NCBI GenBank assembly: GCA_023441965.1
Contig: JAEZNB010000100.1
Location: forward strand, 1-55,666
Direction of reading: 5' to 3'
Source: Bacillota bacterium
GTDB lineage: Bacteria > Bacillota > Clostridia > Lachnospirales > Lachnospiraceae
DNA: 55,666 nt
The number at the start of each line of letters is the position of its first letter. The first letter of the stretch is position 1. The notes beneath the pieces are model-generated. The model saw only the letters and a program-made list of their open reading frames with translations, was not told the DNA's origin and ran no database searches. The translations under genes were made by a program, and so were the position numbers. Below are positions 43,312-52,880 of the stretch, piece after piece.

Positions 43312-44733
43312 TTGCTTTCCATTATAAAAAGACAATCCAATCACTTTACCCTGATTATGAGAATCGCCTTGCCCATTATTGTCCAAGGTCTGGTTTTTCA
43401 GTTGCAGGCAGTCGTCGATAAGGCTTTCCTTGGAAGGATCGATACCAACTATCTTTCTGCTGTCGGTATCGCCCAATTGCCCTTTCTCACCTCCGTCGAG
43501 GTCCTAACTGCAATCTGTACCGGTCTGACAATCATCGTTGCCACGAAATTCGGTGCCGGCAAGTATAAAGATATCCCCATCAGTGTTAATGCCTCCATTT
43601 CCTTCAGCCTCTTGTTCTCCTTACTGCTTTTCCTTATTTGGCTGGCCTTTCCTGATGTGATCTTTACATGGATCAATGTGGATGAAACCCTGCTTCCCTA
43701 TTGCATGGATTATGTCCGTGCCCTGTCCTTCTTCCTGATCTTATTCGGCTTAGACATATCCCTTCAGGCTGCCCTTCAGGGAATGGGCAAAACCAAGGTA
43801 ATCATGTATGTGGGTCTGGTCAAGGTACTGTTGAACATCCTGCTGGCCTGGCTTCTCATCTTCGGAAGGTTTGGTTTTCCTGCAATGCATGTCAAGGGAG
43901 CCGCTTTGGCGGTAACGATATCCAATCTTACCGGAAGCCTGATCCTGATTGCATACTTTATCCTGTCCAGGGAGCTTTCCGCGAATATGAGGCTTTTTGA
44001 TATCCTCCGTTTCCGTTGGAGCTATTATAAGGAAATCATCCGGCTGGGGCTTCCGACCGGCATCGAGTACTTATTGTGGAACGTCAGTAACCTGGTCCTG
44101 ATCAGCCTCTTGAATCAGCAGGACAACCAGGTGGTCGCCATCTATACCGTAACCTTTACCATTGAGATCTTCGTCTATATGATTTTTAACGGAATCGCCA
44201 GAGCCACGCTCACCTTGGTAGGTAATCATATAGGCGCAGGCAATAAGAAGGCTGCGAAGAGCCTCATGACAAGCTCGATCCTTTATTCCATGATCTTTGT
44301 CCTCCTCTTCTGCCTCCTATTTGCTCTTATTCCGAAGGCCATCTTGTCCATATTTTCAAATGATATGGAGCTGATTGAGGCATCATCCTTTTACCTGATC
44401 GTAAGAGGAATCACCATGTTCCCCAAATCCCTGAATGTGGTGGTAGGCAGCGGCAACAGGGCCAACGGTGATGTAAAATGGATGCTGTATACACAGATCT
44501 TCGGATCCGTATTTGTAATCGTCTCTGCTTACAGTCTCCTTTACGGACTGAACCTGGGCGTAATGGCGATTTATCTGACGCTCTTCCTGGATGAGCTGCT
44601 CAGGGCAATATTGAATACCCTTAGGTTCTATAAGGGGAATGCTTTTCAGCCATTGCCTTTCCTGTCACTGAAAAGCAAGGCAGGAATACAGGTGGAGGAT
44701 TCCTTATGCAGACAAGGTAATACCCTAGAATAG
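43312..44733 (+). CDS. MATE family multidrug exporter
   Basis: The 473-residue transporter starts with TTG at 43312, 9 bases after AGGAGG. About 12 hydrophobic segments are seen, with typical MATE sequences IALPIIVQGLVFQLQAVVDKAFLGRIDTNYLSAVGIAQLP and LGLPTGIEYLLWN. Two symmetric halves of six segments. Substrates of such exporters are cationic drugs driven by sodium or protons. It is alone and ends at a strong terminator. A TATAAT at 43220-43225 could be its -10. Confidence 0.92.
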   Translation: MLSIIKRQSNHFTLIMRIALPIIVQGLVFQLQAVVDKAFLGRIDTNYLSAVGIAQLPFLTSVEVLTAICTGLTIIVATKFGAGKYKDIPISVNASISFSLLFSLLLFLIWLAFPDVIFTWINVDETLLPYCMDYVRALSFFLILFGLDISLQAALQGMGKTKVIMYVGLVKVLLNILLAWLLIFGRFGFPAMHVKGAALAVTISNLTGSLILIAYFILSRELSANMRLFDILRFRWSYYKEIIRLGLPTGIEYLLWNVSNLVLISLLNQQDNQVVAIYTVTFTIEIFVYMIFNGIARATLTLVGNHIGAGNKKAAKSLMTSSILYSMIFVLLFCLLFALIPKAILSIFSNDMELIEASSFYLIVRGITMFPKSLNVVVGSGNRANGDVKWMLYTQIFGSVFVIVSAYSLLYGLNLGVMAIYLTLFLDELLRAILNTLRFYKGNAFQPLPFLSLKSKAGIQVEDSLCRQGNTLE

Positions 44734-44748
44734 ATGCAATGATACGTT

Positions 44749-44803
44749 GAAAAGCGAAAGAGCTCAGGACCTTCAGGAGAGGTTCAGAGCTCTTTCGCTT
44801 TTC
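44749..44803. terminator. Bidirectional terminator after the MATE gene
   Basis: AAAGCGAAAGAGCTC pairs perfectly with GAGCTCTTTCGCTTT; T-rich ends on both sides. It also serves the STAS pseudogene on the minus strand. Confidence 0.85.
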
Positions 44804-44804
44804 A

Positions 44805-45023
44805 TTACTCAATTACCAGGATGTCACTAAAGCCTGTCATTTCAAAGAGACCAAGTATTTCCCGGCTTACATTCCTGATTACCAAGGCTTTGCTTTCCTC
44901 ATCCGCCTTTTTCATCCCGATGAGCAGGGCCCGCAGACCGGCGCTGTTGATGTAGGCCATCTTTGTCAGATCCAAAATGACCTTCTGGGTTTCTTCGATG
45001 GCCTTCAGTAAAGCATTCTTTTG
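44805..45023 (-). pseudogene. Truncated STAS domain (anti-sigma-factor antagonist) pseudogene
   Basis: On the minus strand 72 codons read as the C-terminal two-thirds of a STAS protein, QKNALLKAIEETQKVILDLT, followed by MAYINSAGLRALLIGMKKA, and ending in an FEMTGFSDILVIE tail. The INSAGLR motif carries the serine that SpoIIAB/RsbW-type kinases phosphorylate. Just upstream is an in-frame TAA, and no start with a ribosome-binding site precedes it, so about 30-40 N-terminal residues are lost. A 23-codon ATG frame at 45079 runs in another frame. Confidence 0.8.
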
Positions 45024-45188
45024 TTATTCTTATAAACTGCCTGGTAGTCACATAAGTTAACAAATATTATCTTCATATACTCTCCGATCTGCAAGCTTTA
45101 TACATACAAGTGTAACAGTCATGAAGCTCGTCCATAAATTCTATGTAAGTACGGATAAAATATTACAAATACAGGATTACGCTATGAC

Positions 45189-45998
45189 TCATCCCAGAAA
45201 GAGCATGCTATATATCCGGTGGGCTCTTGGATAATAGCTGTCAATCATAGCTTCGAATTCCTCTCTGTCGGCTTCTATTCCCGCCACCAGCTCACTTAAC
45301 TGATGAATAAACCGGTTGGCCTTCCGATGCATCTCATCCAGGCGGTTTCCCTCTGACACATAATTCTCCAGTCTTCCGCCGGCTCTGTAGGCATCCTTCT
45401 CAGTCCCCAGAAACAGCTTTGCCAGACAGGTATCATACTGTCCGGTCGCCATGATCAGCCCCATACAGTCCGCAAATACTTCGTCCAGCAAGACATTTTT
45501 CAGTTCCCTATATTTTCTTCTGCATATAAAATGGGTAAGCTCATGATATTTTCTGATTTGTAAGGAGATATTCTGCCATTCGACAGGTGAATAGGAGGTA
45601 GCGGAGGCATCCAAGCCACTGTAGAAACCCTTGGATAGTACGATCAGAGCATCTCTTTCGCATTTCTCACGGTTATAGAGACCGTTAATGGTCACCGCAC
45701 CCATAGATCTTGGGATCGGAGTTGGTTCACAACGATAGGCTGTCTTTTGAAGGAAGCATTCAAAATCCTTCCTCACATTCAGGAACAGGATAGGGATTTC
45801 ACCACAGGTGAAAAGCTCTACAGTCAGCTTATCCCTGTCTGAAAAAGAAAACGGTAAGTCCTTCTCCCCATGGGGTATCACATGACCTTCATATACAACC
45901 TTTTGATACAGTTCAGACTTAGATATATCAGGCTTAATCGGAAGCATGAGCTGAGGATATCTGTTCTTCAGTCTGTTGATCGGATGCTCTTTGTCCAT
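45189..45998 (-). CDS. Predicted zinc metallopeptidase-like protein (HELTH motif)
   Basis: The 269-residue protein starts at 45998, 9 bases after GGAGGG; the frame extends 22 codons upstream without a site. Residues about 168-176 read KYHELTHFI, an HExxH zinc motif, and about 15 residues later LLDEVFADCMGL gives a glutamate in the position of a gluzincin third ligand. There is no signal peptide, so it acts in the cytoplasm. I do not recognise a named family. A good promoter lies at 46100-46129. Confidence 0.7.
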   Translation of the reverse strand: MDKEHPINRLKNRYPQLMLPIKPDISKSELYQKVVYEGHVIPHGEKDLPFSFSDRDKLTVELFTCGEIPILFLNVRKDFECFLQKTAYRCEPTPIPRSMGAVTINGLYNREKCERDALIVLSKGFYSGLDASATSYSPVEWQNISLQIRKYHELTHFICRRKYRELKNVLLDEVFADCMGLIMATGQYDTCLAKLFLGTEKDAYRAGGRLENYVSEGNRLDEMHRKANRFIHQLSELVAGIEADREEFEAMIDSYYPRAHRIYSMLFLG

Positions 45999-46099
45999 AA
46001 ATATTATCCCTCCAAGGATGACCTTTCGCATATCATAACTTATATTAGCCTGATCGCGATTCATTATAGCTTTATCTGTATGTCCATTTACCTACCTCT

Positions 46100-46129
46100 A
46101 TTCTATTAATCATTGGTATCTTTTGTCAA
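46100..46129 (-). promoter_or_regulatory. Promoter of the metallopeptidase-like gene
   Basis: On the minus strand TTGACA (46124-46129), 18 bases, TAGAAT (46100-46105). Confidence 0.7.
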
Positions 46130-46258
46130 TCTTTAACGCTCGGCATCTTCTTCTATAAAACCTCTTATCGTAAGATAAACCTACTGCTTTCCAATACTTC
46201 TATGCAGAACTGACAGTGATTCCTGTCATATTCTATAAAGATCGCCCTACAAAGAAAA

Positions 46259-46303
46259 GGGCGTGTTCAAAACCAACATGGAAGTAAGTCTTGAAACACA
46301 CCC
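46259..46303 (-). terminator. Terminator of the beta-propeller lipoprotein gene
   Basis: On the minus strand GGGTGTGTTTC / GAACACGCCC with G-T pairs is followed by TTTTCTTTG. Confidence 0.75.
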
Positions 46304-46350
46304 AATTCTTATATATTGAGGATATAACTATAAGAGAATTATGTATTAAG

Positions 46351-47634
46351 CTATTTTATAAGTGTTGCATACAGATAACCGTCTTCACTGCCATAATAGA
46401 TGAGTCCATCCGATAAGAGCGGGCTGGTGAATATTCCGCCTGTGCCTACCATTTCCTTCCATACACAATCCGAGGTGTCGCCCAGCTTGTAAACCTGAAG
46501 GCTACCGGATCCGGGTTTTGCATAAGCATCCCCACTGGTAACATACAAGAGACCGTTATCAATAATAACCTTTGAGAAAGAATTCATATAGAGCGGATAT
46601 TCGGCTATAACTGTTCCGTCATTGAAATTCAAGGCATATACCTTCTTAGAGTCTGAGGTTGAAATATATACCGTATCTCCATCTATTACAGGATCTCCTG
46701 TAATCCAGGAATCCTTGGGATCCTTATACTCCCACTTCGTTTCACCGGTATTGAGATCAAGTGCTGATATGGTCCTGTTTCTGCCGGCGATAATGATGAC
46801 ACCGTCCTTAATGACTGCTGAATTCTGGAAGGCTACATAGAAGTCTCTCTTCCACACGATTTCCTGTGTTTCCAGGTTAACTGCCTTATATTCTCCGCCC
46901 CAGTCACCATAATAGATAATTCCATCCTGTATCACCGGAGTGGAACGTACGCCTCTGTTGCCGGGAGCTGTGAAATCCCAAACCAGCTCACCCGATGCCA
47001 CATCAAAGCCAAGCATCCTACCTGTACTGCTTCCGAAGTATACGACATTATCATAAACGACCGGTGAACCATCATGGTAATCCCAATCATCCTTCCTTAA
47101 GTAGAAGTTATCTGCCGGCTTCAGATCATATTTCCAGATCTCAGCTCCGGTCTGTGCATCAACCGCATAATAAACCTCTTTGCTGCAGAAGAATATTGCA
47201 TTATCCAGGGCTGCAGCCTGACTTATGATCGGATTACCCGTGTTGTATGTCCATACTTCCTGACCGGTTTTCTTATCAAGTGCATAGAAGTTACCGTCTT
47301 TACTTCCAAAGTATATGGTATCTCCGACAAGGATCGGAGAAGAGGAGACACCTTTTCCCGTCTTGAATTTCCAGGAACCATCCTCCGCTACCTCGGGATT
47401 GGGTACTTCCTTCTGTACTTCTTCAGCATTAGCTGTATCCCCCGCAGCTGCTTCTTCCGCCTGATCGGCATCTTCCTCACCCTCTGCCGCATCATTATCT
47501 GTCGTCGTGCTGCTATCCGCTGCAGGCTGATTGTCACTTGCATCATCACTGCTCTCCTTGGTGCAGGCAGCTACCATAACAAATATGAGACATATTATAG
47601 TGGCAAGCATGAATCTCTTTTTTCCTAGTTTCAT
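46351..47634 (-). CDS. PQQ-like beta-propeller lipoprotein
   Basis: The 427-residue lipoprotein starts at 47634; lipobox VAAC with Cys24. A linker rich in D, E, A and T (about 30-85) leads to repeated propeller blades with the PQQ/BamB tryptophan motif (e.g. FYALDKKTGQEVWTY, YAVDAQTGAEIWKY, LGFDVASGELVWDF, KAVNLETQEIVWK, SALDLNTGETKWEY). The family includes BamB-like scaffolds and quinoprotein-like domains; no PQQ enzyme residues are visible. It is probably an extracellular binding or assembly protein. Confidence 0.85.
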   Translation of the reverse strand: MKLGKKRFMLATIICLIFVMVAACTKESSDDASDNQPAADSSTTTDNDAAEGEEDADQAEEAAAGDTANAEEVQKEVPNPEVAEDGSWKFKTGKGVSSSPILVGDTIYFGSKDGNFYALDKKTGQEVWTYNTGNPIISQAAALDNAIFFCSKEVYYAVDAQTGAEIWKYDLKPADNFYLRKDDWDYHDGSPVVYDNVVYFGSSTGRMLGFDVASGELVWDFTAPGNRGVRSTPVIQDGIIYYGDWGGEYKAVNLETQEIVWKRDFYVAFQNSAVIKDGVIIIAGRNRTISALDLNTGETKWEYKDPKDSWITGDPVIDGDTVYISTSDSKKVYALNFNDGTVIAEYPLYMNSFSKVIIDNGLLYVTSGDAYAKPGSGSLQVYKLGDTSDCVWKEMVGTGGIFTSPLLSDGLIYYGSEDGYLYATLIK

Positions 47635-47967
47635 ATAATTAAACACTCTCCTTTTCTCGGCTAAAGTACTACATAAACAGTTCTCTATCATATTATCCGA
47701 GAACCACCGGGATTGGAATGGCAAATATACACGTATAATATGCTAATTTACAATTTATCCGATCTGAAGTAACCAGTTGTGAAACTCCCTGCCTGCTAAC
47801 GGGTACACTCAGTTAGCACCTTGTTATATCTTAAGCACAAGATGAACTGTCTGCTGAACATAGAAAAACCCCGTACTGTGTACGAGGTTTTTCTTTCATG
47901 GCGTCTGCCAATTATGAACCATTTGAATACTGCCACACTTTTTATGTAATGCCTTATTTAACCGAAG
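47635..47967. other. Intergenic region with terminator and a small hairpin
   Basis: About 330 bases hold the terminator at 47863-47893 and a 6-bp repeat GCTAAC/GTTAGC at 47795-47817. A promoter for the minus-strand lipoprotein gene must be in this stretch but I cannot define it with confidence. Confidence 0.5.
47863..47893. terminator. Bidirectional terminator after the GNAT gene
   Basis: AAAAACC..GTAC pairs with GTAC..GGTTTTT around a 3-base loop; T runs on both strands. Confidence 0.75.
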
Positions 47968-48444
47968 CTATGCTCCTATACGGCTCTTCGACATCGTATA
48001 TCCTGTCCATCCCATGGGGTGCTGATATTCCCCTGTCTTTTTGAAGCCCGCATTTTCATAGCATCTTATTGCTCCAAGATTATAATCAAAAACACCCAAT
48101 TCGAGTGTATCTAAGCCCAGCTCCTTGAAGGCGTAATTTGATATTAATTCCAGAGCTATCGTTCCTATTCCGTTGCCACGCATTTGAGGATGAATGAGAT
48201 AACAGCCCACTCTTGCAGTCCGGTTCTCCTTATTTATTCGAAATATCTGTATGGTTCCAACAAGTGTTCCGTCGTTCTCTATTGAAAATACATGAAAATC
48301 CTCAGAGTTTATTCTTTCGATAAGCTGTTCTTCTGTTAATGGGTAAGTGAAGTTAGACCATTGCTTTAAAAAGGCTTCGGTGCCTTCATTCCAGCTTAAT
48401 ACTGTCTGTATATCCTCGATTTTCATATTTCTTATCGTAACCAC
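47968..48444 (-). CDS. GNAT acetyltransferase
   Basis: The 158-residue protein starts at GTG 48444, 7 bases after GGAGG; the long frame that runs into the next gene is not used. GNAT features are clear: VTIRNMKIEDIQTVLSWNEGT at the start, VGCYLIHPQMRGNGIGTIALELISNYAF with the acetyl-CoA P-loop (RGNGIG) and LELGVFDYNLGAIRCYENAGF. It is distinct from the RimJ-like protein at 31928. It starts 28 bases after the transglutaminase-like gene ends and could share its transcript. Confidence 0.88.
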   Translation of the reverse strand: MVTIRNMKIEDIQTVLSWNEGTEAFLKQWSNFTYPLTEEQLIERINSEDFHVFSIENDGTLVGTIQIFRINKENRTARVGCYLIHPQMRGNGIGTIALELISNYAFKELGLDTLELGVFDYNLGAIRCYENAGFKKTGEYQHPMGWTGYTMSKSRIGA

Positions 48445-48472
48445 GTATCTACCTCCGATATAAGCTTGGTGC

Positions 48473-50317
48473 TTAAAAGTATGGCATTGGTCTGTCAACC
48501 GTGTTCGTGTTATATTTTTCACCGTTTGCAGCAGGAACAGTGTAGTTTCTTCCGTCTCTCGTAAATTCCTTAAAGAAATAATAGGGGAAATGCGCATCAT
48601 TGACCAAGAAAAATCTATACTGAATTCTATCTTCCGTATTAATATCATCACTATTACAATCAACATGATACCAGTCTCCCTCAAGCTTAACCAAATTCCA
48701 CATATGAGAGCCCCCGGCTATACCGTTGATCTTAATCGTATGTATATCACATAACCCCGCAAGAAGTTTAAAGGTATCTGCATAGCCTGTGCAAACACAT
48801 CTGTTCAGTATCAATGCTCCATAAGGATCCTGATCATTCGGGCTGCTACCGTAGGTTACCGTCCTACAGATATAATCATGGATTGCCTTCAGCTTATCAT
48901 AATCCGTCATACCGGGGGTGATGATTTCCTCCAGTACCTGCTTGGTCTTATAATATAGCTCAAGCTCCTTCTCATTCAATAAGGAGAGATCAGAAACATT
49001 ATTTTTAATCGCATAGGCAACGGTCTCAGAATCCACCACAGGATTCGTACCCCAAAACTTAGCGAAATTACACAGCAAATTAAAGTTAATTGTTAATACC
49101 TGACTTGCTATGTCTCCGCTGTATCCTATAAATTTTAAGGTACAGCTCTGCTCCAAATAAATCGTTGAACTAAATCTTGTAGAGTTCTGAGTGGGCGTAG
49201 TGCCATCGACGGTATAATAAAATTTCTCCCAGATATCCCAATTCTCCGATGGAAGATAAAGAATCGGCCCATCATAAATTGTTACTGAGCAGTCCTCGTC
49301 AATGATAAATCGCTCTGAAGTCCTTAGGGTAGGCTTACAAGTCGCTGCAAGATAATCATAATCAATCCGGTGATCTGTCGTCATTGTATCCTGATCATCT
49401 GTGAAATCATCATACTCATCCGCAGCATAATCCTCATCCTCGTCATAGAGAGCTTCCTCATCGCTTTCCACCCAGTCTTCCGGAGAGCCCAGGATCTCAA
49501 CCCAACAGACATCACTTATATTACAATCAGAATTCGTCTCCAGCGTCACTAATACTAACCGGGCCTCGCTAAGTGCAGTTAAGGTATTCTTACTCCGATC
49601 AAAGGAATAGGGTACACCCGATTTCGCTTCCCCGGTATCATATTCTATTGTCCAGATCAATTCATCCTTCTTATTTGGCGGGTATACATAAACATAGTCC
49701 AGCTTGATTGTTTCACCGACATTCAAATATTCAGGAATATTGATAAATCGCAGACCTTCTACCTGAACCTTACAGGTAGCTTTCGTACCATCATTCGCAG
49801 TTCCGGTTATGGTTGCTGTTCCGGCTGCTTGTGCATATACAGCTCCTGTTTTATCTACGGAAGCAACACTGCTATCAGAACTGGTCCATTTCACCTTGTT
49901 GGACGGATACATGACCTTCTTATTTGAATCAATCATAGAAAGATTGATCTTTTTGTTTGGCTTAAGCATTACCTCTTGATAGTTCAATACAATCTTATCG
50001 ACTGTTACCTTACATTTATATTCTTTGCCTCCCACAGTCGCTGTCACAACTGCGGTTCCATTTTTCTTGGCTGTTACTTTCCCCTTGGTGGATACCTTAG
50101 CCACACTGCTATTGCTTGATTTCCATTGAACTGTACCGGAGATATTCTTAACCTGCAAGGTCTCCGTCTGTCCCTCGTATAGATAAAGCGTTGTCTTGTT
50201 CATAGCGGGTGTTGCCGCCTGCACTTCATTATGTACACCGAAATGATTGAGCATTGTTGTAATTATTACCGTCAAAGCTAAGAATAATAAAAGGTTAGGC
50301 ATCCGTTGTTTACGCAT
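48473..50317 (-). CDS. Secreted Big_2 / transglutaminase-like protein
   Basis: The 614-residue exported protein has a signal segment (residues about 8-35), two bacterial Ig-like Big_2 domains (about 38-105 and 108-190: VKVSTKGKVTAKKNGTAVVTATVGG and SVDKTGAVYAQAAGTATITGTA), a third beta domain and an acidic stretch (EDEDYAADEYDDFTDD near 290). A chitobiase-type sandwich (FYYTVDGTTPTQNS) follows, and a transglutaminase-like domain with Cys in RCVCTGYAD, His in GGSHMWNLV and Asp in WYHVDCNSDD. The triad is complete, so cross-linking or proteolysis at the surface is plausible. Confidence 0.85.
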   Translation of the reverse strand: MRKQRMPNLLLFLALTVIITTMLNHFGVHNEVQAATPAMNKTTLYLYEGQTETLQVKNISGTVQWKSSNSSVAKVSTKGKVTAKKNGTAVVTATVGGKEYKCKVTVDKIVLNYQEVMLKPNKKINLSMIDSNKKVMYPSNKVKWTSSDSSVASVDKTGAVYAQAAGTATITGTANDGTKATCKVQVEGLRFINIPEYLNVGETIKLDYVYVYPPNKKDELIWTIEYDTGEAKSGVPYSFDRSKNTLTALSEARLVLVTLETNSDCNISDVCWVEILGSPEDWVESDEEALYDEDEDYAADEYDDFTDDQDTMTTDHRIDYDYLAATCKPTLRTSERFIIDEDCSVTIYDGPILYLPSENWDIWEKFYYTVDGTTPTQNSTRFSSTIYLEQSCTLKFIGYSGDIASQVLTINFNLLCNFAKFWGTNPVVDSETVAYAIKNNVSDLSLLNEKELELYYKTKQVLEEIITPGMTDYDKLKAIHDYICRTVTYGSSPNDQDPYGALILNRCVCTGYADTFKLLAGLCDIHTIKINGIAGGSHMWNLVKLEGDWYHVDCNSDDINTEDRIQYRFFLVNDAHFPYYFFKEFTRDGRNYTVPAANGEKYNTNTVDRPMPYF

Positions 50318-50551
50318 AAGTCATCTCCTAGGTCTCTTCAGTATAGTACTATTTTATACCAATTTTAGCATTTAATCTTGGATATATCAATTATATAATG
50401 TTTTTGAAGGTCAGCAACTAAACTATTCGTTGAAAATTTGGTTCTTGACCATAAATGACGAATTCTCCTTCCCCCAAAGCAATGGAATGATCTTGTTCCC
50501 GCAATTACCCACCCATGATGAGGAATTCCCTTGAAGCACAACAGCTTCATC

Positions 50552-51079
50552 CTAAACAGCCTTACTTATAGGTAACCATATTTCAATTTCATATGGAGAT
50601 ATATGTGGATTGATCGGATGATAAATCTCTAAAGAGGCGTAACCTTCTTCGCATCCTTTCGTCTCAGGTTCAATCAGGGATATATAACCAGACTTAGGAA
50701 GCCACTCTTGCCATATACCGTTACAGAGTTCATTGTAGATAATATGTTTATTTTCAATGTCAGTTCCATGGGTTTTAAATATGCCATACTGAGATGGATA
50801 TAAGGTAAACTCTTCAAACTCTGTATTTCTTAAGCCAGGGGGACGCTCACATACTATGTGATACGAAAAGGTTTGCGCATCCATATCGCATTTATAACAA
50901 AATAAACCGTATATCTTATCCGTATAACATAATTGCATTAGTTTTCTAATTGACCCATCCGCATAATACTGCTTCCACATTTCAAATTGCATCTTCATAG
51001 AATCTTCCCATGGCAGCATCTTGCCTAATCCCAATAAATTCAGTTGTTCACATGACGCAATTCTGTGCTCTATTTCCAT
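50552..51079 (-). CDS. GyrI-like effector-binding domain protein
   Basis: The 175-residue protein resembles the protein at 41569 in layout (IASCEQLNLLGLGKMLPWEDSMKMQFEMWKQYY, then WQEWLPKSGYISLIEPETKGCEEGYASLEIYHPI) and the AraC effector domain. No DNA-binding part. GGAGG lies before the ATG. The role is likely small-molecule binding; sequence identity to the other copy appears low. Confidence 0.75.
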   Translation of the reverse strand: MEIEHRIASCEQLNLLGLGKMLPWEDSMKMQFEMWKQYYADGSIRKLMQLCYTDKIYGLFCYKCDMDAQTFSYHIVCERPPGLRNTEFEEFTLYPSQYGIFKTHGTDIENKHIIYNELCNGIWQEWLPKSGYISLIEPETKGCEEGYASLEIYHPINPHISPYEIEIWLPISKAV

Positions 51080-51171
51080 ACTTCCTCCCTATTTTTCTTA
51101 CTTAAGTCACAGTGACATGCTACAGTAAATTCTTGTATTATAAGTCATAGTATCAAATTTACCAATACAAC

Positions 51172-51621
51172 TCAATTATGCTCGATGTTCGCAGCCAAAA
51201 TATCATTTACTTTTTCTAATAATTTAGGCTGTATATCCGGATAAGTCCAATTATCCGGCAGCTTGTCAAAAAGTTCTATCTTCTCTATCTCATAACCCGG
51301 TAGTTCTTTAAATATCGCTATATCAGCATAATATAGCATACCGAACGTCTCAACTTCATTTTCAATCACTCCGTCATTACCACAGACAGAATAGATACAA
51401 ATCGGCTTCAAAATATAATCTATTGCACCGGTTTCTTCATATAGCTCTCTTTTCGCTGTTGCTAAAATGTTCTCATTATCTTCTCTATGACCACCCGGAA
51501 ATTCATATGTATTTCTTTTTCTATGCTTACATAACACCCATTTACCTCTGCTCTTAGATACAATGACTGCAAATTTCAATAGACTATCTTCAATATCATT
51601 ATAGAAATTAACAGCTACCAT
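51172..51621 (-). CDS. Nudix hydrolase
   Basis: The 149-residue enzyme starts at 51621 (GGAGG, 9 bases). The Nudix box is complete: G x5 E x7 REUxEExGU, read as GHREDNENILATAKRELYEETGA. Typical substrates are 8-oxo-nucleotides or ADP-ribose; this cannot be told here. The last two genes before the mobile region are close to one another but have separate sites. Confidence 0.92.
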   Translation of the reverse strand: MVAVNFYNDIEDSLLKFAVIVSKSRGKWVLCKHRKRNTYEFPGGHREDNENILATAKRELYEETGAIDYILKPICIYSVCGNDGVIENEVETFGMLYYADIAIFKELPGYEIEKIELFDKLPDNWTYPDIQPKLLEKVNDILAANIEHN

Positions 51622-51835
51622 AATTATTTTCCTCCTCCATATGAAGAGCATGTTTCTAATATTATAAAATATTTATATGGAAATATCTACGATTGACATA
51701 ATGATTTCCATTTCTCTCAGCTTAACAGTTGTCAATGCATTATATGAGGGGGTTATAGGTGAAGAAAATTAGGAAGACTCGATATTCAATATAACGTATA
51801 CGGTAAACCATGAGTACTAGCCCGGTTGTAAGCCG

Positions 51836-52719
51836 TCAGCAATGACGGCTCGGTTTACTGTTTTTACTTTGCTGTTTTGCTTCGGTATATTCCGGAAGTT
51901 TCACAGACCATGGTAAGAGATTATCTAAGAATCCTTGGTCTTTATCCTCCTGGTGTTCCATTATTTCTGAGAGCACATACTCCAGATACCGGAACGGATT
52001 AAGATTGTTCGCCTTGGCAGTTTCTGTGATGCTGTAAATAATCGCATTTGATTTTGCACCTTCAATGGTATCAATCAGCTTCCATGTGTGTTTATGCAGG
52101 CAGAAGCTACGCAGTGCCCCTTCGGTGGCGTTGCTGTCCATTGGAACCTCGCCATCATCAAGGAATACCTTGAGATTATCTTCATGATTGATACAGTAGC
52201 TGATTCCATCCAGAGTTTTTCCTTTTGACAGCTGGCTGCTATCCTTAATTCCCTTTGCCCACGCAAAGAAGGCCTCTACAAGTGGCTTTATGGTGATCTG
52301 TCTCATCTTTTGCCTTTCGTGAGGACTCAGATCAGATAATTCATTATCCAGATGATAGATGGCTGCGATCTGTTTGATCGTCTGATATGCAATCGTTTCA
52401 CGGGCTGATTCCTTTTTATCCTTTGGAAGAGCCTTGAGTGCTTCGGCGAAAGGTCTACGCGCATGTTCATACAGGCTTCCTAAATACCTGTCAGCACACT
52501 GAATCATCCAATTGGCCATGACCTGTTTGGATATATGAATATCGTTGCGCAGGAACTCCTGGCTGATGCGATACATGGCATTCCATTGACGTACTTGGCA
52601 TTCATAATACTTGCAGCCAACGATGGTGTAACGATACTGTTACGCAGTAAACTCTTTGGCCTGTCTGCTTTCACAATAGACTGTTTTGGTGGTCTAAGGA
52701 TAAGTGTTTTAGAGTTGAT
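51836..52719 (-). pseudogene. IS66 transposase pseudogene (frameshift and internal deletion)
   Basis: On the minus strand the frame runs KQSIVKADRPKSLLRNSIV, TPSLAASIMNAKYVNGMP (52590-52700), then needs a one-base shift near 52576 to continue as YRISQEFLRNDIHISKQVMANW, the IS66 core. After RYLGSLY the text jumps to EHARRPFAEALKALP, so about 170 residues with the first two catalytic acids are missing. The C-terminus (DSNATEGALRSFCLHKHTW) remains. An in-frame TGA at 52720-52722 ends the N-terminal frame. Non-functional. Confidence 0.8.
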
Positions 52720-52722
52720 TCA

Positions 52723-52880
52723 AGCTAAATTGTACTTATCAAAGAATATGATACCGACAAACTGTTCAACTGGAATAACCCAAATAGAGAACAACTGGAA
52801 CGTTTAATTTTTATAAGAAAAAATTATTATAAGAAACCACAGTAAAAGACCCTGTTGCTTAACTGCCAAATCTTCTATTG
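52723..52880. other. Stretch without a supported gene
   Basis: AT-rich sequence between the IS66 remnant and the intron end. On the minus strand it still reads a short open stretch that ends at the TGA; I cannot assign it. Confidence 0.4.

Larger units (their letters stand above)
45999..46350. other. Intergenic region with promoter and terminator
   Basis: The promoter of the metallopeptidase-like gene lies at 46100-46129 and the terminator of the beta-propeller gene at 46259-46303. I see no ORF of its own. Confidence 0.55.

Noticed and set aside
44749..44803. Transposon terminal inverted repeat
   Set aside because: The perfect repeat is followed by T runs and sits between convergent genes, which is a terminator.
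50365..50550. 61-codon minus-strand ORF
   Set aside because: Lacks a site and motif; AT-rich spacer.
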